DNA from: Porites lobata
Lineage: Eukaryota; Cnidaria; Anthozoa; Scleractinia; Poritidae
Direction: 5' to 3'
DNA: 64,000 bases
Assembly: GCA_942486035.1 (NCBI GenBank)
Contig: CALNXK010000013.1
Location: 2,295,001 to 2,359,000 of the forward strand
Position 1 is the stretch's first letter, and every line of letters starts with the position of its first letter. Below, piece by piece: positions 32,517 through 45,070 of the stretch. The notes under the pieces are model-generated. The model was given only the letters and a program-made list of their open reading frames with translations, made no database searches and had not been told where the DNA came from. Position numbers and translations under genes: made by a program.

Positions 32517-34232
32517 AAGCTGGTCCAACTGGTTCAGAGGAATTGAGCGCGGGTCCAACTGGTGCAAAGTCACCGGACGCTGCCGCAAGTGGTTCAAAGG
32601 AATTGGACTCTGGTCCAACTGGTTCAAAGGAACCGAAATCCGCTGTTGTAAAGTCACAGGACCCTGGTCAAACTGATTCAAAGGAGCCAGAGGTTGCCCC
32701 AACTGATTCAAAGGAACTGGAATCCCCTGGTGTAAAGTCACAGGACGCTGGTCAAACTGGCTCAAATGAAGCAGATGTTGGTCCAACTGATTCAAAGGAA
32801 CAGCCAGCTGTACCAACTGGCTCAACGGCACCGGAAACCGCTCCAACTAGTTCAACAGAGCCGGACGCTGGTCAAACCGCTTCAAAGAAACTAGATGCTG
32901 CTCCAAGTGGTTCAAAGGAGTCGGAAGCTGTTTCAACTGATTCAAAGAAACCAGAGGCTGTCTCAAATGGTTCAAAGGCATCGGACGCTGATCCAAATGG
33001 CTTAAAGCACCAGTCATTAAGCCAAATAGTTCAAAGGGGTCGGACGCCGCTTCAACTAATTCAGAAGCAGCGGAAGCTAATTCAGCCAGTTCAATTGAAC
33101 CGGAAACTAGTCCAAATGGTTCAAAGGTGCCAGACGCTGACTCGAAGGAACAGGAAACTGATTTTACTGAAAGAAACTTCATAGGTAACACACGAACAAC
33201 ACAAATGATACATTTATTTGCGCTAACTAACCACAGATTTACACAGCCTTAAAATCTCCTTATCCTTTGTCATTATTTGGGTCGACCATAACGGGCCGAG
33301 GAATAGAACCCAAGGATCCTCCTTTAAAGTTGTCTGTTCAAAAGGAATACGTAATAGGAGCTTCTTCCCATTTAACTACTTAAAATGACCTTTAAATGAT
33401 CACCTTTTAGTAAAGAAATCAGAAAGGCCCAAACATAGTTATGTACTGTAGAGAATTAGATTGGTTATTTGGTCATTCTGGGACAGCAGTGTATCGGCCA
33501 GTTCATTTTTAAATGAACCAGTCTAAACATTTAAAAATGCTCGGGCTTGTTTACTCGGTTTACTTGAGTTAAGCAATTACGGATGGTTTTTTATGAGGGA
33601 GTTTCAAATATTTTTTAAAGCTCTTTGACAAAAGTGAATTTAGAAAACGCTAAACAAAACCCGCTTATTAGTACTGCAAAACAGATTTTTGTATATGTTT
33701 CCTATTTTAGGCAACTGTGTCATTGTGCCGAAGTCTCTGGTATGTCTTCTTTTTCTTATGATGTTCATTCTAGCGGTGCTGGCGATGGAGTGGTGGTTCC
33801 CATGGTTAACAGGTGAGCGGACCTAATAATGATAATGATAATGATGGTGACACTGATGAGAAATTAACCGACGCGGTGTTAAGCACTATAATTATGTCTG
33901 CAAAAAACAACCTACTTACACCTCTGGCCCGGATTTGGCGAAAGATAGTTAACAAAATTTTCTCCTCTAAGAAAATCGGTTTCAGGGTAATATTTTTGAG
34001 CCTTTTATTCAGGCTCATCAGTTATTTTAACCAAAAATTACACCTAACAGTAAAAAAATTAAGTTAGTTATTATTAGAAATAAGAACCCAATGGTAGGAC
34101 TGTCGGGACGGGTAAAAATTCCTCTCAAATAATTAGCAAAGAAACTTGAATTAAGGATATAAAATACTAAACCGCATCATACCTTATATTTCTATAGGAG
34201 GGAAAGGAAACGAGAGGGAACAGCCAAAATGA
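32517..34232 (+). CDS. Single-pass membrane protein with ~10-residue Ser/Thr/Pro repeats (5' part missing)
   Basis: Three exons that join with phase-1 introns: 32517-33184, 33711-33812, 34198-34232. Exon A encodes about twenty degenerate repeats of 10-11 residues of the form GPTGSKEPDA (Ser/Thr-rich, charged, no Cys), from a 30-33 bp minisatellite. Exon B gives a short polar start, then an evident transmembrane segment (SLVCLLFLMMFILAVLAMEWWF). Exon C adds a short tail ending EREQPK. AATAAA follows at 34250. The layout is a mucin-like stalk, one TM and a tiny cytoplasmic tail. The frame across exon A needs one missing nucleotide near 33010 to join with exon B; otherwise it hits TAG at 33182-33184, which overlaps the donor. 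The acceptor at 32516 (ATCCCAG) is chosen by phase; earlier exons with a signal peptide were not found. Confidence 0.5.
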
Positions 34233-34249
34233 CTCATATAATTAATATA

Positions 34250-34255
34250 AATAAA
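34250..34255 (+). promoter_or_regulatory. Polyadenylation signal AATAAA of the repeat-rich membrane protein gene
   Basis: AATAAA 17 bp after the TGA of the last exon. Confidence 0.6.
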
Positions 34256-34859
34256 GTTTCACTTCTTGATCAGCCCTACTGGATACCATGGAGTTGTGAT
34301 TCTAGCGGAAGTGATTCCATGAAAGAGTACACAAAGGATGTGCATTTTGCAACTAAAATTAAATTCTTAGACAACCTTAAGTAACAAAAGGAGAACCAAA
34401 TAACTGTACTTAGAGCCGACGCATACCTGGTAAATAAACTCAGTACTCCTGAAACTACTAGACTGTGAGTCAGAGGCTCCATAAAAGCCTGTTTTATCAA
34501 TTTCGTTACAAAAAGAAACCTAATTGACAAAGTAACTGCAGACAGCGCCAAACAGTCCTCCCCTATTATGACCGTTTTCGTTCACTGTTTCAATGTTTTA
34601 CTCGCCTGACTGACAACTCCCTGTCAGTTTTATCAGTCATTTATCATTTATCAGAGGTTTTGCAAATTAAAGTTGACCAAGTTTCTTTGGTGGTGGGGCG
34701 ATGGCCAGGCATTGATGTCCTCGTGATTCGCTTAAAGTCTCCTTCAGTCGATAAGAGTTGCTACAAGACCATCACGACATTGGTCGTTTACTCATAAGAG
34801 ACGGATAATCCGTATGGTTAATATTTTTTTCTTAACGTACGGTAAAACTGGCAACAAAA

Positions 34860-35139
34860 CATAAACATTGCCGCAAAACTAGTTGAAAGGCAGTGTTGCG
34901 CGTTTTACCGCCCCTCCTTCACCCCCACGTTCAAACCTATCGAAAAGTGGTTGCAGAAGGTAGAGAGCAGTTCTACGGATTTTCAACAAAATCTGTACAT
35001 GCCTTTTACCGGCCAAAGGCAAACTTTCTTTGCACCAAGTGACGTAACCCCGGCGTTTGTCGTCACACCCGCTCAAATTTATGCAATCAAAGTTCGGTAC
35101 TCACGCAACCTGCATCAGCACGGGCTTGAACGTTGGTGG
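34860..35139. repeat. Probable palindromic dispersed repeat
   Basis: GCGCGTTTTACC...CCACGTTCAAACC near the left and GGGCTTGAACGTTGGTGGTAAG at the right are roughly inverted, with GTTGCAG/CTGCATC-type words between. Ends are imprecise. Confidence 0.3.
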
Positions 35140-35145
35140 TAAGTG

Positions 35146-35178
<33 letters not shown>
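35140..35178. repeat. (GTAA)n microsatellite
   Basis: About nine AAGT units directly behind the GGTGGTAAG end of the preceding repeat. Confidence 0.85.
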
Positions 35179-35434
35179 CTTAATTTAACCAGGGTAACCT
35201 ATTCAGCAACGAGTCTTGTATCAATAGGAGCCCTGAGGAATAAAGATGTATACAATTTAAATGTGAAAAGAAAAAAATCCTAAGGTATGGTATGTACAAG
35301 GTATGTACACGATTGAAGTCAACAATATAACAATAAACGTGTAGCTAAGTCAATATAATAAGTGTGTGCCAAGAAATAAGAAATAAAACTGATAAAGTTA
35401 AATACCTTATTTATCATTATATTTTGAAAACTAT

Positions 35435-36255
35435 TTAAGAGCGGATGTCAGTAAATATCGACCACACGTCTACATAACTGAAAAATCGAAAATTCTCAAA
35501 AAAATTCACAAAGTAGCACTAGGTAAGCTATTAACATAAATGAAATTTTTACTTCCATCCGATAATTATTTTCCACGTACCGGGGGGTTATTGGTTTCGC
35601 GGCTCTCGGACCGGGTTTTCCAGGCCCGAGACCATGTGCCACAAAAAAAATCGTTTTAAAATTCAAATCCATTGTAATGTGGACAACAAATAACTTATTC
35701 AGAAGAGTACCTAATTGCACACATTCTAAGTGGTGATTTACTCAGTTTGAACGAAAGTGTAATATTTTGGAGATTTTTCATTATTTTCAATATTTTGAAC
35801 GTTTTCGTTCAATGAAAAAATGGCAAATTTCAAAGCCCAAAATTGTCGACTGGTACCTCGATTTCAGTAACGAGTCTTATACCACGTTAAAGAGCGTTAT
35901 CTCTTCTTTCAAAATCTGTTTTCAAAACTACGGGCAACTTAAAAAAAAAAAATGTTTGAGGCCAAAAGATACTAGTAGTACTTTTCTGAAATTTGAGCTT
36001 TCCAGACTCAGCGGGTCGATGCTAAAAACTCAGAAAAATGCAATAAGAAATCAGTTTGAGCAACAGTGATTTAACGTTATCAGCTATCAGAAACCAACAC
36101 GTGTTTATCGAGCGATCTGATAAAATTTAAAGCCGTTTTCCAACAAGAAAAGCGGAGTTTAGCCATCTTCTGCTACCAAACGCACGAGTGACGTAAGGTT
36201 GTCAAAGGGCAAAGCACAATCATAAACTTCAAAAAGCACAACGTTTCTGCGTCCA
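35435..36255. repeat. Left arm of a large inverted repeat
   Basis: About 820 bp, nearly identical in its outer two thirds to the inverse of 39040-39862. Both outer edges read TTAAGAGCGGATGTCAGTAAA. A ~100-codon frame (35767-36069) is kept in both arms and its first 59 residues are the same, but it opens with TTG, not ATG, so I do not call it a gene. Confidence 0.85.
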
Positions 36256-39039
36256 GGAATTAGACTTTAGCGGACAGAACAATGCCTACGAGTGTATGTT
36301 TCATACCTTAGCATGGGTTTCCTAGATACTGGAAATAAAAAACATCGAGGACAGCATCGGCAAGAGCATCTTCGGCTGCTCTCAAACCACCTGTTTTGGG
36401 TTCGCATTTCGACGGAACGCTTGCCTCGAGAGGCGCGCGGCACGGATCTGAACTGAGCTGAATTTATCGGAAATATGCCACCACCAACAACAACATGAGC
36501 TTTTTTCGGGTATTTGTCGTTTTTTATGCGAAAAGTTCGGGTAAGCAGATTCTCGCAAAAACCATTTGGCTTAAAAAATGTGTTTGAAAGCCCACCCTGG
36601 ATTTGAAGCAAAAAGTATTTCGTCGAAATAAGCTAAAAATACCTAATTCACGCGGTGAATCATGGATGATTATGGAAGGATTATCGAATTCTTGCCTAAC
36701 CTGAGGGATTTCCCGTGATGTAGGATTAGGGCTAGGAAAAAAGCCCATAACCTGCTCCTGTCGTTGTGAATTTCCTCAAGATCAAAAAATTCAGTAAGAA
36801 CCGAAAACAACAGCTTAAAGGAGGTGAACACACCTTGAACTAGCCGGGGAAAAGGGGCTTCTGATTGAGCTAAACTGTCATTGATGCACACTGCAATTAG
36901 ATAGACCAGTTACTATCCCCCGGGCAACCACATGGGGAGTACTTTGAAGCGGTCCTGTCGGAGACTTTCGGGGGTAGGGGGCGCGGCAAATCAAAAATAA
37001 CTTCTCTTTGTTTTTGTGAAGTACATCATTTCTCGCACGGTTGACAAGGTGACGGCGGACTCCGTACCTTTGGAAAGGCCCTTTTGAAACATATCCTGGC
37101 AACATGCAGGGCATCACGAAATTAACGTCAACACCTTGAATCAACTCCATGAACAGGGAGAGGCGATAAGTCCCATCTTGAAAGATGCTTGATGTCTAGA
37201 CGTGAATAGTCTGTCCACAGTCATTTTTCATTTTGTATTTCGGGACCATTTGACAGCGTACGAGTGAACCGGAGCGCAGTAACGAGCCCTAACCCCACCC
37301 CATTGCCCTTGCGGTCAATAAATCATCGCGTTTTTCATTTTTTTTATGCGCGTTCGAGAACCTCCAAAGGGAATATTGACGGTCTTTGTATGGTTTCAGT
37401 TTATTTTACCGACAAAAAAGAACAAAACAAAGCAAAAGACAAGTATACAGAAACAAGCAGAAGCAATGTGGTGAGGAAGCCCAAAAAGAAACCATAAGGC
37501 TTAGGTCATCCCCTTTTCGTTCGTTTAGCGTCGAATAGGTTTCCTGGTTTTGGGTGGGTCGGTCAGTGGGGTGAAAAAAAAAATCACAAGAAATCTGAGA
37601 ACGGGAGGCCTGAAACCCCAGCATCATTGCCGAGGAGACTGAAAACAACAAGACATGGTCACCAAATCGACACAAACTCAATATGGCGGAAAATTTGATG
37701 GTCAATTTCATAAAAAAAGGCCCAAAAAGGGTAAAAAGCAAAGAGGATACACCACCGAACGTTTTATGCCTCGAAATGATGTTATAATGCTATTTTTTTA
37801 GATTAAAAGAGTTAATCTAAGTCCAAAAAAAAATAAAACTTGTCGTTTGGACGACACTAAACGAAGAAAAAATTAATATAGGTATTAAGCTCCCTTAAAC
37901 TATAAAAGTATAAGTTTACAAGGACAGGATCGAACGTATACTGAGTAACTAAATGACAAAAATTTGATCAAAATTAAATGAAAGGCTAAGAGCCTAAGTG
38001 CTGTCTGATAAAGAAGCGGTAAACAAGAAGTGCTGCCTCTCATTTAAAAGAGACGTGAAATACTGGGTGGACCACATCCTGAACTCCCGCGTAAACCGCA
38101 AGAGAGGAACGCTCAGGGCTAAGGAGACTTGTACGCACTGTTTGCACGTGCGTACCCGAAAAAGTTGAGGGAAAAAAACAGAATGAAATAAACATAACTA
38201 AAAAAAATCGGTTTCCAGAGAAGAGACGACATTAATTGGAGAACCGAATCTTGGATGATTTATTTATATAGCAAGCTTGATGATGTAAAGCGTGAACGCG
38301 TTGTTTTCTCAACGACCTGTCTTCGGAGTAGACGAAGTAGGGCACAATTACGTCAATGTGTGGTGCTTTTATCGGTCAAAAATAATGTGACAAAAAGGAG
38401 TAAAAAGAGTCATTTGTAAACTAAAGTCGGAGGTACTACAAGCTTGATTTTTAATAGCTGAATTAATGATAAACGGTTGACGTCAATCAACATAACAAGC
38501 CGACAGAATTAAAGAATTTTAGAGGTTGTGTCATTTCATAAACAGCAAAAATGCTTTTGCTTACAACCGTTAACCCCACCTTTAATAAAGGCACCTTAAA
38601 AAAATGTTGAGATTTGGGGTGGGGGGGAGGGGGGAAAAAAGATGTAGAAAAAGTTGGGCGTACCTCCGGAAAAATCCTGACTACGCACCTGCTAAAGCCT
38701 GAAACTGAACAACAGGAGTCTTGACGAAACGTCCTCAGTTATCACCTGTCCGGGGTCGTACTTTCAAGGAAACGCTGATCAAGAATCACTCATGACGGAA
38801 TGAAAAATCCTCGTAGCTTCCAGCGAAAAGAGGAGTGACAACAGTGGTAAGCGGTCGTTCTGTGAAATGTAACGCAATCTTTGCCGTTTACGATCTTTCG
38901 GCGCTTGGATTTGAAACGTTGTTGTTTGGTATGTTCTCCCGTGTGGATACTTGACATTTCCAATATATGGAAACAACATGCTAAGGTACGAACAACAGAC
39001 ATTCACAACATTGTTTTGTACGCTAAAATCTGATTTCAT
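36256..39039. other. Spacer of the inverted repeat, no gene recognised
   Basis: About 2.8 kb without a recognisable transposase or cellular domain. Short G-rich and A-rich runs only (for example 38613-38635). Confidence 0.5.
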
Positions 39040-39862
39040 GGAGGTAAAACGTTTTGAATTTTAAGACTTTTTAATATAAGTGCTTTGCCCTCCCTTTGAC
39101 AACTTCACGTGACTGGTGCACTTGGCAGGAGTTGACAGCTTAAATCTGACTTTCTTCATAGCAAACGGCATTAATTTATATGAGATCGCTGTATAAACAC
39201 GTCTTGGTTTCTGAAAGCTGATAACATGAAACCACTATTGCTCAAACTGATTTCTTACTGTATTTTTCCAAGTTTTTAGCATCGGCCCGCCGCGTCTGGA
39301 AAGCTCAAATTTCAGAAAAGTACTACTTGTATTTTTTGGCCTCAAAAATTTTCTTTTAAGTTGCCCGTAGTTTTGAAAACAGATTTTGAAAGAAGAGATA
39401 ACGCTCTTTAACGTGGTATAAGACTCGTTACTGAAATCGAGGTACCAGTCGACGATTTTGGGCTTTGAAATTTGCCATTTTTTCATTGAACGAAAACGTT
39501 CAAAATATTGAAAATAATGAAAAATCTCCAAAATATTACACTTTCGTTCAAACTGAGTAAATCACCACTTAGAATGTGTGCAATTAAGTACTCTTCTGAA
39601 TAAGTTATTTGTTGTCCACATTACAATGGATTTGAATTTTAAAACGATTTTTTTGTGACACATGGTCTCGGGTCTGGAAAACCCGGTCCGAGAGCCGCGA
39701 AACCAATAACCCCCCCGTACGTGGAAAATAATTATCGGATCGAAGTAAAAATTACATTTATGTTAATAGCTTACCTAGTGCTACTTTGTGAATTTTTTTG
39801 AGAATTTTCGATTTTTCAGTTTTGTAGACCTCTGGTCGATATTTACTGACATCCGCTCTTAA
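39040..39862. repeat. Right arm of the large inverted repeat
   Basis: Inverse of 35435-36255. It ends at CATCCGCTCTTAA (TTAA at 39859-39862). Identity is highest in the outer part and falls towards the spacer. Confidence 0.85.
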
Positions 39863-40035
39863 GGACGTGGTACTTTTAACTTAATTGGGTAAATAATTGA
39901 AACAAATAGTCCCTGCACACTTAAAAGTTCTTTTGCCCATGTTACGTTTAGGCATTGGTGGGTGCATGTGGTTCTTTCTCCTAGTTGCATAATCCTGCAA
40001 ATTCTCACTCCTTATAAAACATTAAGATAGCAGGG

Positions 40036-40437
40036 CACCAGATTATTTAAGCACTTAAAAACTGAAATACACACATACATTTGTGCATTTTCCTTATAGA
40101 AGCTAGATTTAACCAGTTAAGCACATGAAAGGTGTCATTTGAGGTGTCCTGCCAAAATGTAATTCGCGCTGCGCTGTTCTGTAGCCGCTGTAGCTTTTTG
40201 CAACACCCTTCTGAGATTTCCACCCATGCAACATCAGTATAATCAAATAACGGCTGCAAAAGTGATGTGTATACCTGTTTAGAGGCTTCCAGCGTGAGGT
40301 TCGATCGTATACGAGACAAAAGCCTAAGCCTCCTACTGACCTTGCTGCTAACATACTTGACGTAATCTTTCCATGCAAGAAAGGTTCCCCTTCTAAAACA
40401 ACACCTAACTCCCTAAATTTAGGTACTCTTTCTAAAG
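40036..40437 (-). mobile_element. LINE fragment: C-terminal reverse-transcriptase region, broken
   Basis: Minus strand, two frames: first FLAWKDYVKYVSSKVSRRL, then after a shift near 40320 SRIRSNLTLEASKQVYTSLL, PLFDYTDVAW, LQRLQNSAARITF and HVLNWLNLASIRKMHKCM. This is the C-terminal RT region of CR1/L2-like LINEs, of a different family from the 6.5-12.9 kb element. Truncated at both ends. Confidence 0.75.
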
Positions 40438-43400
40438 TCTTTCCGTACGGGGCGCGCGAGGGGAGAGGAAGGGCTTGCCAGAGAGACCCATGAAAATCGT
40501 TTTTACCCCCTTTTTTAGAGTGCGGATAATTTCTTTTGGTTAAGAGGCTCCCGAGGGCATAAGTGTTCGCGTTAGGCGAGAAAACTGTAAATCAGTGAAA
40601 GCACGAGATCTTTTGCAAAGATGTAATACATGGGCAAGGCAGTGAAGGTCTTATATTACACCACTAAATGGAGTAATCGAAGTTCAGATCTTGGCGGTGA
40701 CTTCAATGAGTCTCTGCAGCTGTAATCTAAAAGAAAATTGGAGTGTTCAAACGGTATTCGCAAAGGAACGATTTGACATCAAATACGCATTAGCAGAAGC
40801 GGCGACAGACAACACAGGTAGCCCAAGCTCGAAATATGAGCATCGGCGAGCATCGGCATTGTTGCGTAACATTCGAAATATAAGGATTTGTATGGGGTAA
40901 AAGCCTATCGTTTCTGTAACCTATGAAAATGAAAGGATTTCAATAAAAACAGCTTACCTTACATAAAATGTGTGTTACAACTCTCCCTGTGGTCCATGGG
41001 CCAATTTATGGCCGTTTTATTATATGGGTTGTACTGTAAACGGTTTACCTTTCTGAAATTCTTCAGAACCGCGGACCCTTAAGAGGTTATGCATCGAGTA
41101 GTGTGCTGTTAAGGTAAACTCTTAGAAATCTAAAACAAATGGACGAGGGAAGAAACCTCTCTTGGTGGGATAATGGTTACGTTTTCGCTTTTTTATGATT
41201 TATTTACTTTTGACTCCTGTTTCGTCCTTCTTCCGATTGCGTACACTTTGCGAGCCATGTTTTTCTTCCCAGAATGCAAGGTACCCTTTCTGTGTCAAAA
41301 AATTGGATGGGTTTGCCCGTCTGATGTGTATTCAATACGAATTATCAGTCTATTATCCTTCCAAACATGAATTAAATCCGTTACTGTTCTAGTGTGAAAA
41401 CGGCCAGTATTCCAGAGTCAGGCCTATTGACGTCTGCATGTGCACATACGGAATTTTTCTCGACGCGTAACGTAACTAACACTACATTTGAAGGTATTGA
41501 AATCCACTTTTTAAATCTGATTTCCAGTTTCCAGACTGAGGAGATCTTGCTGTAATTATAGACAATCAACCATGGACTTGACAACTAAATAAATCACGGT
41601 GTCATCTGTGAATAGGTGGACTTTGGTCTTCATACTGGGGAGGTCATTTAGAAAGGCCAGGAATAAAATAACCAGCATAGAATGTTTATCATTAGCGCGG
41701 CAAACATTTCACGACTATTTCGCCATCATATATAAGCTGTTAGCTTTAAAGTTTTTCGAACGCGGTCCTGGTGGCGGAGTGTCTCCAAGGTTCCGAAATC
41801 AGGAGTGTGCGTGACCTTGTCAGGAATTTCCGTGTCATTCTTTAGGGGAATACAATTTTCCTACAGTTTGTAAGTTACTAGTTAAAAACAATGTTAGAAG
41901 GGTGTTCTGCTGAAAGTTTCCATGAGGCTTACATGTTATAGACGATATAAGTGGGAAAATGAAAAATAAATACAGGACCGCATTAAACGATTTGAATGAC
42001 TCAGTACAACAAAAAAAGTAGGAAAACACTCAGTTTTTACATTACCATGTCGTGTTACAAGCAGCTGCTTAGTATAGAAAAACTTGATATGATAACCACG
42101 TTTGCTTTAACAATTACTTCAAATCAAAAATGCTTCCCAGCAAGAAGGATGCTCGATCTCTCTTTCGTGACAGTACGTACATATCATGCGCGACAAAGAG
42201 AAATATGAACCGGATCCTTCTTGCGTCACACAAGACAAGGAAGTAGCCAACGGGGACAAAAGAATTTAAGACGTAACGAAAGGTCGCTTTCTTCCACAGC
42301 CGTCTAATACTTCGGCCGTTAGATTAATTCATCAGCCACCGTTGAAGTCTGGTTAAGGTATTGTACTTTTGTTACGATTAGGAAGTCTGACGTTACTTTA
42401 TCGCCACTTACTCTTCTTAGTCTTATTTATGCAAAATCAACGCTCGCTCGCGTGTCTAACAGTGTGAGAGCAAACATTTATTGGCGATCAACTTAACAAC
42501 GGAAAGAAGCTTCCAGAATTATTTATTGTCTTTATGCACATACTACAGTGTTATAGGAGGTTTTGAAAAGTTGATTCGTCGGCGATAAGTACGCTTTGTA
42601 CGGAACTGGGCAAGAGAAACAGAAGAGAAATTCAGTACAATGGAGCTTCCATAAGATTTTGAGATCGTAAAAATATTAATTCGCGAAAACCAGACTCACA
42701 AAAAAAGAAGTTCTAAATCATGTTTGTAGATTTCACATTAGATTCAGGTCTACACTCTGGAATAATCAGCTCTCATTAGGTATTTCTGTTCCAGAATAGT
42801 TCTTCGATATTATCAACAATTTAAAAACGACAAGCGATTGCCGTAAACAAACGACTAAGTTCATTATAGCTTAACCTCCCGATCTGTTTTACTGTCGGAG
42901 TTGGCAGACAGATTTAAGCGACACACCGCCCTTTCAGGATTTAGAATGTTTAACTTAACGGTAAACTAAGAAGACTCCCTAGTTAGAAACACTTTTGTGT
43001 TAGAATATTTTCACTTAATTTATGGTGCTTGTACCGTCCTTTCATCCGTGACCAAAAGCAATTAAATCAATCCTTACAGTTTACTGAGTTTGTCTACGGA
43101 ACGTGTCTGCGTAAAGCCTGAAAGTTATAGGCCTTATCTTTCAGTCAATTCCAAGCAATGGCCTATTAGTGCAGATGTGGGTAGTAAATGATCGCGAACG
43201 GTTTATTTCCAAGAGCAGCTACACCAAATGGTCGTTGCTTGTGAAGAATATAAATGAATACAATATTAAATATTATAACATAGCTAGAAAATTCGCCTAA
43301 TCAAATTCAATAGCGCGAGCGTGCTTCATATTCCTATTGAGCACGCTGATGACGTCAATAAACTATTCGTAATTCCTCGAGTTGTTGGGAGCTTAGCAAT

Positions 43401-43806
43401 CCTGAGTCTCCCGAGTGCATCCATAACTCAGCAATAGACAATGAAGCGTTTACCATGTGTTTTATAAGGAAATTTAAGAGGAAAGGTTTGAATTTGTTAA
43501 CCGATAGTAAGGAAAAGAGGTGAGTGTTGTTGTTGTTGTTGTCATCTCGGCGAGCTGTGCGGGCTATGGCGTGAGATCATTCTTTGCAAAGTTGTTTTCT
43601 CTCAATAACAATTTTTCGGTAAATTAAAAGTTTTCCGGCACCTAAATATGGATTTTGCAATCATTTTAGAGTACACTTTCTCTCAGTTTCAGGATAAAAA
43701 CATAAGATTAACTGTGAGGAAAAAAAATATAGTCACGTAATCATTAACGCGTACTGCTTAAAATTTTCAGTTAACTGCTGCATTGATCGCTTTGATAATG
43801 TTATAA
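40438..43806. other. No recognised gene
   Basis: AT-rich. Open frames are short and without known motifs. No structured repeat noticed. Confidence 0.4.
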
Positions 43807-43996
43807 AACAATTAGTTCATGCTGCAGCTGTGCGTATGTCGAGATATTGAGCACTTGGGAAGTTTGGAGAGCACTCAAAAGGCTAGAGTTGCACTCGGCT
43901 GCGCCTCGTGCAACTCTTACGCCTCTTTCGTGCTCTCCAAACTTCCCGCGTGCTCAATATCTCGACATACGCACGCTGCCGCATGAACTAATTGTT
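43807..43996. repeat. 190-bp near-perfect palindrome
   Basis: The arms begin AACAATTAGTTCATGCTGC and end with the inverse (GCATGAACTAATTGTT). Each arm of ~90 bp contains GTGCGTATGTCGAGATATTG and GGGAAGTTTGGAGAGCAC, and the loop is ~10 bp (CTCGGCTGCG). Foldback/MITE-like. No target-site duplication resolved. Confidence 0.85.
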
Positions 43997-44499
43997 AATC
44001 TGCACATAAAATGAATACGGTTCGACAAATTTAAGATGAGTGTCTCTTATGACAGCCGCAATTGTTGCCACGTCGTCAATGAATTATTGCTTTCACTTTC
44101 CTTTTTCTTTCGGTAGGAATCTGAAAGAAGTGTACGAACAGGTAAATGCACTTGAAGTCACTTCATTTAAGTCTATCTCAACCAGTACACTCGGCAACAG
44201 ACCTTAACCTCGATTAATCAATTCAATGCCCTGAGCAACTGCTTGAAGCAATCTTGCATTATATATATCATTTATATAAATCATTTGAAGTCATCGAACC
44301 GAATCAAATTATATATCTCATTCAGTCAATTCTAAGAATCGCTACATCATCCCCTCAGCCGGGTAAATCCTGTGTGGCTAACTTTATATTATGGCTGTAT
44401 TACCGCGCTACTGAGTAGGTCACTGAAATCACACGATTTTCAGGACTACACCGAGTGTCAAATTTCACGCAGGTATCAGTAACTATCAAAGCACAGGCA

Positions 44500-45070
44500 A
44501 CAACAACAACAACGAGCTTTATTTGCATGACCATACAAACGCATACAGTATTGCAAAAGCTATGTTAAGGAATCAAAATTACAACATAGGGCAATTACGT
44601 TACTTTGATAATAATTTGTCACGAACAACAAAACAAGCTGAAATATATTTTATGAATTGTATATTGATAAAGTATTTAGAAGAGTTCATCAGTTCATTGA
44701 TCAAACCGTTTGTAGGTAACTGGGTAATATTTGGAATCAGAGTCTTGATAATCATAGAGTATGTAGGACATTGAAAAAGAAATTGAACTTCGTCTTCTAT
44801 TACATTGCATCCACAAAAAGGGCAATGCCTATTATCCTTCGTAGTTTGATTGTATCTGCCCATTTCTATCATTAGGTTGTGATTGCTTATTCGTAGTTTT
44901 ACTAAAGCCCTTCTCCCAGGCTGTTCCTCTTGTTAAGTCTAAGTAACTAGAGGAGGTGTGATCGGTTTTAAAAGATCTATAAAATTCAAGTTTTTGAGAA
45001 TGTTGAAGGGTGTTTTGCCAATATGAGATATATTCCTGTTTCATTGAATTTACATAGCAGCCCAAGCTGA
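44500..45070 (-). mobile_element. 5'-truncated LINE copy, same family as the 6.5-12.9 kb element
   Basis: Minus strand. SYWQNTLQHSQKLEFYRSFK aligns with SFWRHSLENSKKLEFYKTFK of the large copy. MIEMGRYNQ...CPFCGCNVIEDEVQFLFQC aligns with MIEHGRYQ...CPLCNSNQVEDEIHFLFQC. The 3' UTR keeps GCTTTTGCAATACTGTA and AATAAA (minus, 44518-44523) and ends in (GTT)n instead of (ACT)n. One frameshift near 44870. Confidence 0.85.

Noticed and set aside
32388..32846. Minus-strand frame of 152 codons with Leu/Gln/Pro repeats
   Set aside because: Shadow of the minisatellite. The plus strand continues through in-frame splice joins to a TM exon and a stop with AATAAA.
35767..36069. Conserved ~100-codon protein in both inverted-repeat arms
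   Set aside because: It opens with TTG and has no ATG near the start. Agreement between arms follows from their DNA identity, so it is not evidence of selection.
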